A stretch of DNA of 47,106 nt, taken from the NCBI GenBank assembly GCA_030656095.1, contig JAUSOU010000101.1:1-47106 (forward strand), written 5' to 3'. The DNA comes from Thermovirgaceae bacterium (GTDB taxonomy: Bacteria; Synergistota; Synergistia; Synergistales; Thermovirgaceae). Below the pieces are notes generated by a model. It was not told the DNA's origin. It worked only from the letters and a program-made list of their open reading frames with translations, and searched no databases. The position numbers were made by a program, and so were the translations under genes. Within the stretch, counting starts at the first letter, position 1, and every line of letters starts with the position of its first letter. Positions 43,713 to 47,106 of the stretch are shown one piece after another.

Positions 43713-44479
43713 TGGCGCTTCTATCCGTCAGCGGGCTCAAGGTTACGCTGGGTTCCTCCGAGGTTCTCAAAGGGATCGACATTGATCTTCTTGAGGGGCA
43801 GATCGTCGCGCTTCTCGGCTCCAACGGCAGCGGCAAAAGCACTTTTCTTGCGGCTGCAGGGGGAATAGGAAGGCGAAGCGGCGGTTCGGTTTATATCCTG
43901 GGTGACGACATCGACAGCCTGTCCCGGCGCGAGGTTGCCAGAAGAGTGGCAGTTGTGCCGCAGCAGACCGGATTCCTGATGCCGTTCTCGGTCATGGAGA
44001 CGGTCCTCATGGGTCGATTCCCGGCGGCAGGGAGGTTTGCCCCGCTTTCGCGCGAGGATGCGCAAGCCGCGAGGGCTGCTCTTGATGCGGTGGACCTGGG
44101 TTCGTTCGGGGACCGTCTCGTAACGGACCTCTCCGGCGGAGAGGCCCAGAGGGTTGCCATTGCCCGTGCGCTTGCACAGGACACCCCCATACTTCTTCTG
44201 GACGAGCCTGTTAGCGCCCTCGACCCGCGCCATGCCATGGCGGTATTCCGCCTTCTCGATTCGCTCAAAAAAGAGGGGAGGGGAATTATAGTGGCTCTGC
44301 ACGACATCAACTACGCTCTGCGCTTCGCGGACAGGATAATTTTCCTGAAAGACGGCCTTCTTCACGAGCCGCCGTCCCCGAGGCTGGTCGACGAAAAACT
44401 TCTTGGCCGCATTTTCGACACTCAATGGAGGCTGGAAACCCTCTCCAGCGGCGACCGAGCGGCCTTCCCGCTCGCCTGA
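43712..44479 (+). CDS. FepC/BtuD-type ABC transporter ATPase
   Basis: Walker A GSNGSGKST, signature LSGGEAQR, Walker B ILLLDEPVSALD. Confidence 0.94.
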   Translation: MALLSVSGLKVTLGSSEVLKGIDIDLLEGQIVALLGSNGSGKSTFLAAAGGIGRRSGGSVYILGDDIDSLSRREVARRVAVVPQQTGFLMPFSVMETVLMGRFPAAGRFAPLSREDAQAARAALDAVDLGSFGDRLVTDLSGGEAQRVAIARALAQDTPILLLDEPVSALDPRHAMAVFRLLDSLKKEGRGIIVALHDINYALRFADRIIFLKDGLLHEPPSPRLVDEKLLGRIFDTQWRLETLSSGDRAAFPLA

Positions 44480-44486
44480 AACCTCG

Positions 44487-46292
44487 CTAGGCCAGAGAGA
44501 AAAGCGCGTTCAGGATCCCCCCGGCGGTCAGCGCCGCCAGTATCATGATCCCCATCGACAGCAGCATGTCGCGCAGGCCGAGTTCGCGCCACAGCACGAC
44601 GAAAGTGGCTATGCAGGGGAACGTCATTGCAAGGGTCACAACGGCCACTACCATCTGCCCAGGATCAAGCCCCATAGGCAGCAGCATTCCCACGGCTATG
44701 TCCTTGCGGAGAAAGCCCAGCAGGATCGGCCCGGCCGTCTCGGGAGGCAGGCCCAGCACTCCCCGGAACAGAGGCGAAAGAAAACCGGAAACAGAATGCA
44801 TGATCGAGGATGTCGACAGCAGATTTGCTATTAATACCCCCACCAGAACCAGCGGGATCGCCTCGATGAGGAACCCCTTGATCCTGAGCCAGAGCTTGAA
44901 TCCTATCCCTGCCAGGGACGGCATTCTGTAGGGTGGTATCTCGATCACAAGTTCGGGACTGTACCCCGGAAGCAATTTGTGCAATATCCTCCCCAGTATC
45001 ACCCACGACGCGAAGAGAGTGCCGTAGACGGCAAGTACGTAGCGCCCCCCAAGATCGCCCAGGGCTCCTATGATCATTGCCTGCAGTCCGGCGCAGGGGA
45101 CGGCGACAGATATCAGGGTGGCGGCTATAAAACGTTCCCTTCGTGAATCCAGGATCCTTGTAGCCATGATCCCCGGGACGTTGCAGCCAAGCCCCAGGAG
45201 ATTCGGAACAATGGCAAAGCCGTGGAGTCCTATGCGGTGCATAAGGGCGTCGAAAAGCACGGCGAAGCGCGGCAGGTACCCCACGTCCTCAAGAAAACTC
45301 AGCACTGCGTAAAAGGCGACGACGTATGGGAGCACCATCACCAGGGGTACATAAAGCCCTGTCGTGAGAAGCCCGAAACTCAGCTCCGGGTCGATCGTGC
45401 CCGCAATGGGCATTCCTATGAGGGTTCGGAAGAGGAAGGAACCATCACCACCCAGTATCGGGCCAAGCCATTCGAAGAATGGCATGAAGATGCCGTTGAA
45501 GATCGGGTCAAGGACGTAATTTATCAGGCCCTCTCCCAGGAACCGCACGGCCAGAAAACTTCCCAGTATCACAAAGACTCCGAGAAGGGCTCCCCACCCT
45601 GAGTGGACTGAAAGGTCCTCGATGCGGTCCCTCAGGGAGTGATGTCTATGCTCGATCATCTGAACGGCTTTCACGATCTCGCCAATTCGAAGCCAGCGCG
45701 CCGGGCCTTCAATGGCATCAGTTTCCCCGGCTCGGGCGTCGCCAAGGCGGGTGATAAGTTCGCTCACTCCCTGTCCTGTCACTGCCACGGTGGCGATCAC
45801 AGGGACTCCAAGCTCCCTTTCCAGGGCCGCAACATCGATGTGGACACCCTCGTGGCGGGCTTCGTCCACCATGTTGAGAGCCACGACCGAAGGCTGGCCG
45901 AGTTCCAGCACCTGCAGCGCCAGATTGAGGTTTCGTTCGAGAGCCGTGGCGTCTATGGTAATGACCACGACGTCGGCGCCTTCCTCCAGGATCCTTCTGG
46001 CGACCTCCTCGGCTTCGTTGGTAGGCTCGATAGTGTACGCGCCGGGGACGTCGATGAGGCGATACCTTTTTCCCCCGATCAGCAAATTACCCTCGGTGAA
46101 ACCCACGGTGGTGCCGGGGTAGTTGGACGAAACCGCATGTACTCCAGTCAGGCGTGAAAAAAGGGCGCTCTTTCCGACATTGGGGTTTCCAACCAGAAGA
46201 ACCTTTTTCGGGGGCAGAGCCTGCATTTCCGGATCTGCGTTGGAGCATGGCCGAAGGCACCCACCCGGAGGGCATTGGGAGCAGAACTTCAC
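44487..46292 (-). CDS. feoB: Ferrous iron transport protein B
   Basis: GNPNVGKSALFSRLTG, NYPGTTV, DVPGAYTI, NMVDEA G-motifs; C-terminal gate/nucleoside-recognition regions. Confidence 0.95.
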   Translation of the reverse strand: MKFCSQCPPGGCLRPCSNADPEMQALPPKKVLLVGNPNVGKSALFSRLTGVHAVSSNYPGTTVGFTEGNLLIGGKRYRLIDVPGAYTIEPTNEAEEVARRILEEGADVVVITIDATALERNLNLALQVLELGQPSVVALNMVDEARHEGVHIDVAALERELGVPVIATVAVTGQGVSELITRLGDARAGETDAIEGPARWLRIGEIVKAVQMIEHRHHSLRDRIEDLSVHSGWGALLGVFVILGSFLAVRFLGEGLINYVLDPIFNGIFMPFFEWLGPILGGDGSFLFRTLIGMPIAGTIDPELSFGLLTTGLYVPLVMVLPYVVAFYAVLSFLEDVGYLPRFAVLFDALMHRIGLHGFAIVPNLLGLGCNVPGIMATRILDSRRERFIAATLISVAVPCAGLQAMIIGALGDLGGRYVLAVYGTLFASWVILGRILHKLLPGYSPELVIEIPPYRMPSLAGIGFKLWLRIKGFLIEAIPLVLVGVLIANLLSTSSIMHSVSGFLSPLFRGVLGLPPETAGPILLGFLRKDIAVGMLLPMGLDPGQMVVAVVTLAMTFPCIATFVVLWRELGLRDMLLSMGIMILAALTAGGILNALFSLA

Positions 46293-46540
46293 CGCGAAAC
46301 GTCCTCCCCGCTGATAATGGGATCAACAGTCACCTTGCAGCATATACCGTGTCCTATGGCGATCTGTCTTCCGTCGAGCATGATGGTAACTGGTCCACAG
46401 AAGGGCATGCCTGATACCTTTGTGACCATCTTTCCCGGCCTTAAACCAAGCGCTTCAAGCCTCCGCCCGCTCATGCCCGGCGGAAGCGCTATGATCCTTA
46501 CTGTCTCTCCGTTCTTCATGGAGCAAAGTGTGGTCGGCAT
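46289..46540 (-). CDS. feoA: Ferrous iron transport protein A
   Basis: 83-aa SH3-like FeoA domain, ATGA overlap with feoB. Confidence 0.9.
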   Translation of the reverse strand: MPTTLCSMKNGETVRIIALPPGMSGRRLEALGLRPGKMVTKVSGMPFCGPVTIMLDGRQIAIGHGICCKVTVDPIISGEDVSR

Positions 46541-46649
46541 AAAAACCCCCCTGAAATAGTCCTGCTGTTAAAATGTTAGTGCCACCGAACTTTTTTATAA
46601 ACTACCGTGTGACCGTCTCTTTGTCAAGAGTGGATATCAATAATGAGAT

Positions 46650-46696
46650 CGTAAGGCGTGGATCGTAACGCGTAACTCGTGACTTGTGACGCGTAA
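46650..46696 (+). repeat. Heptad array, left-arm orientation, long and degenerate
   Basis: cgtaaggcgtggatcgtaacgcgtaactcgtgacttgtgacgcgtaa. Confidence 0.85.
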
Positions 46697-46723
46697 AATC
46701 AAAGGCCAGGACAAAAACAAGCC

Positions 46724-46770
46724 TTTTCACCACAGAGGACGCAGAGGGGCGCAGAGAAAACCAGAGAGAA
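46724..46770 (+). repeat. CACAGAG-type repeat
   Basis: ttttcaccacagaggacgcagaggggcgcagagaaaaccagag. Confidence 0.8.
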
Positions 46771-46883
46771 TCTTTTTTTGTGAGAGACAAAACCCGGGGC
46801 CAAGGCTAAAACCTTTTCATCACGGACAAAGTCACCGTTTGGGGCGGCAGAAACAAACAGGTCAGGGCGCAAACTGCGTTTTT

Positions 46884-46964
46884 CGGAGCAACTCGGCCAG
46901 GGTTTCGGAGCAACTCGGCCACCCTGTCGGAGTAATTCGGCCAGCATGACGGAGCAACTCGGCC
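46884..46964 (+). repeat. Iterated terminal repeats, CGGAGCAACTCGGCC x4, exact 22-bp period
   Basis: Copies at 46884, 46906, 46928 (cggagtaattcggcc) and 46950. Confidence 0.92.
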
Positions 46965-47065
46965 TCCCTTAGGTTGGTCGGGGAGGAGGAGTTTGCTCCC
47001 ATCGGGGATCAGGAACAGCGCCGGGCAATCCAAAGCCATAAAATCGCATTTACGGGGGTGATTTT

Positions 47066-47106
47066 ATGGCTAACAGGAGGTTGCCTGTGCGAAAGATAAA
47101 AGAAAT
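47066..47106 (+). CDS. IstA-like transposase, N-terminal fragment (runs off the window)
   Basis: ATG... translating MANRRLPVRKIKE, typical IstA N-terminus. Confidence 0.7.
   Translation, partial: MANRRLPVRKIKE

Larger units (their letters stand above)
46870..47106 (+). mobile_element. Left end of an IS21-family insertion sequence (truncated by the window; outer boundary approximate)
   Basis: Four 22-bp-spaced terminal repeats followed by the N-terminus of an IstA-like transposase. Confidence 0.7.

Noticed and set aside
46884-46964. Possible CRISPR array (15-bp repeats with 7-bp spacers)
   Set aside because: Repeat and spacer far too short; fits IS21 terminal repeats next to an IstA start.

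Overview
Chromosomal window from an anaerobic, amino-acid-fermenting-type bacterium; gene content looks Synergistota-like, but that placement is inference. Main blocks, left to right: (1) two small membrane proteins and a divergent ~1100-aa exported orphan. (2) A hydroxyproline/proline block: proline racemase/4-Hyp epimerase family, FAD oxidoreductase, GntR regulator, glycyl-radical activase and a glycyl radical enzyme strongly resembling trans-4-hydroxy-L-proline dehydratase HypD, with an ArnD-type deformylase between them. (3) A membrane metallophosphoesterase and a VapBC-like toxin-antitoxin pair. (4) Phosphomannomutase plus a UDP-L-Ara4N lipid A pathway with ArnA split into two genes (ArnA-DH, ArnA-FT, ArnC, ArnB, ArnT, an ArnE-like protein, Ugd). 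(5) A minus-strand catabolic operon: FadR-type regulator, HD protein, two aconitase/IPMI-type hydro-lyases, an isocitrate/isopropylmalate dehydrogenase family enzyme, and citrate lyase-type gamma, beta and alpha subunits. (6) Tandem rhodanese, TGS/uridine-kinase-like protein, LacI regulator, homoserine dehydrogenase, aldehyde:ferredoxin oxidoreductase. (7) An RNase H-SWIM / CobT-like / BtuC-BtuD-like operon. (8) FeoAB. (9) The truncated left end of an IS21-family element. The most unusual non-coding signal is a dispersed family of intergenic elements built from 7-bp units (consensus CGTNANT, with parallel CAGGAGA and CACAGAG families). They usually occur as inverted pairs bracketing an A-rich/T-rich core, and several supply the stop codon of the adjacent gene. 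The most interesting coding signal is the two-hydro-lyase/dehydrogenase/citrate-lyase operon, whose substrate-determining loops look non-canonical.
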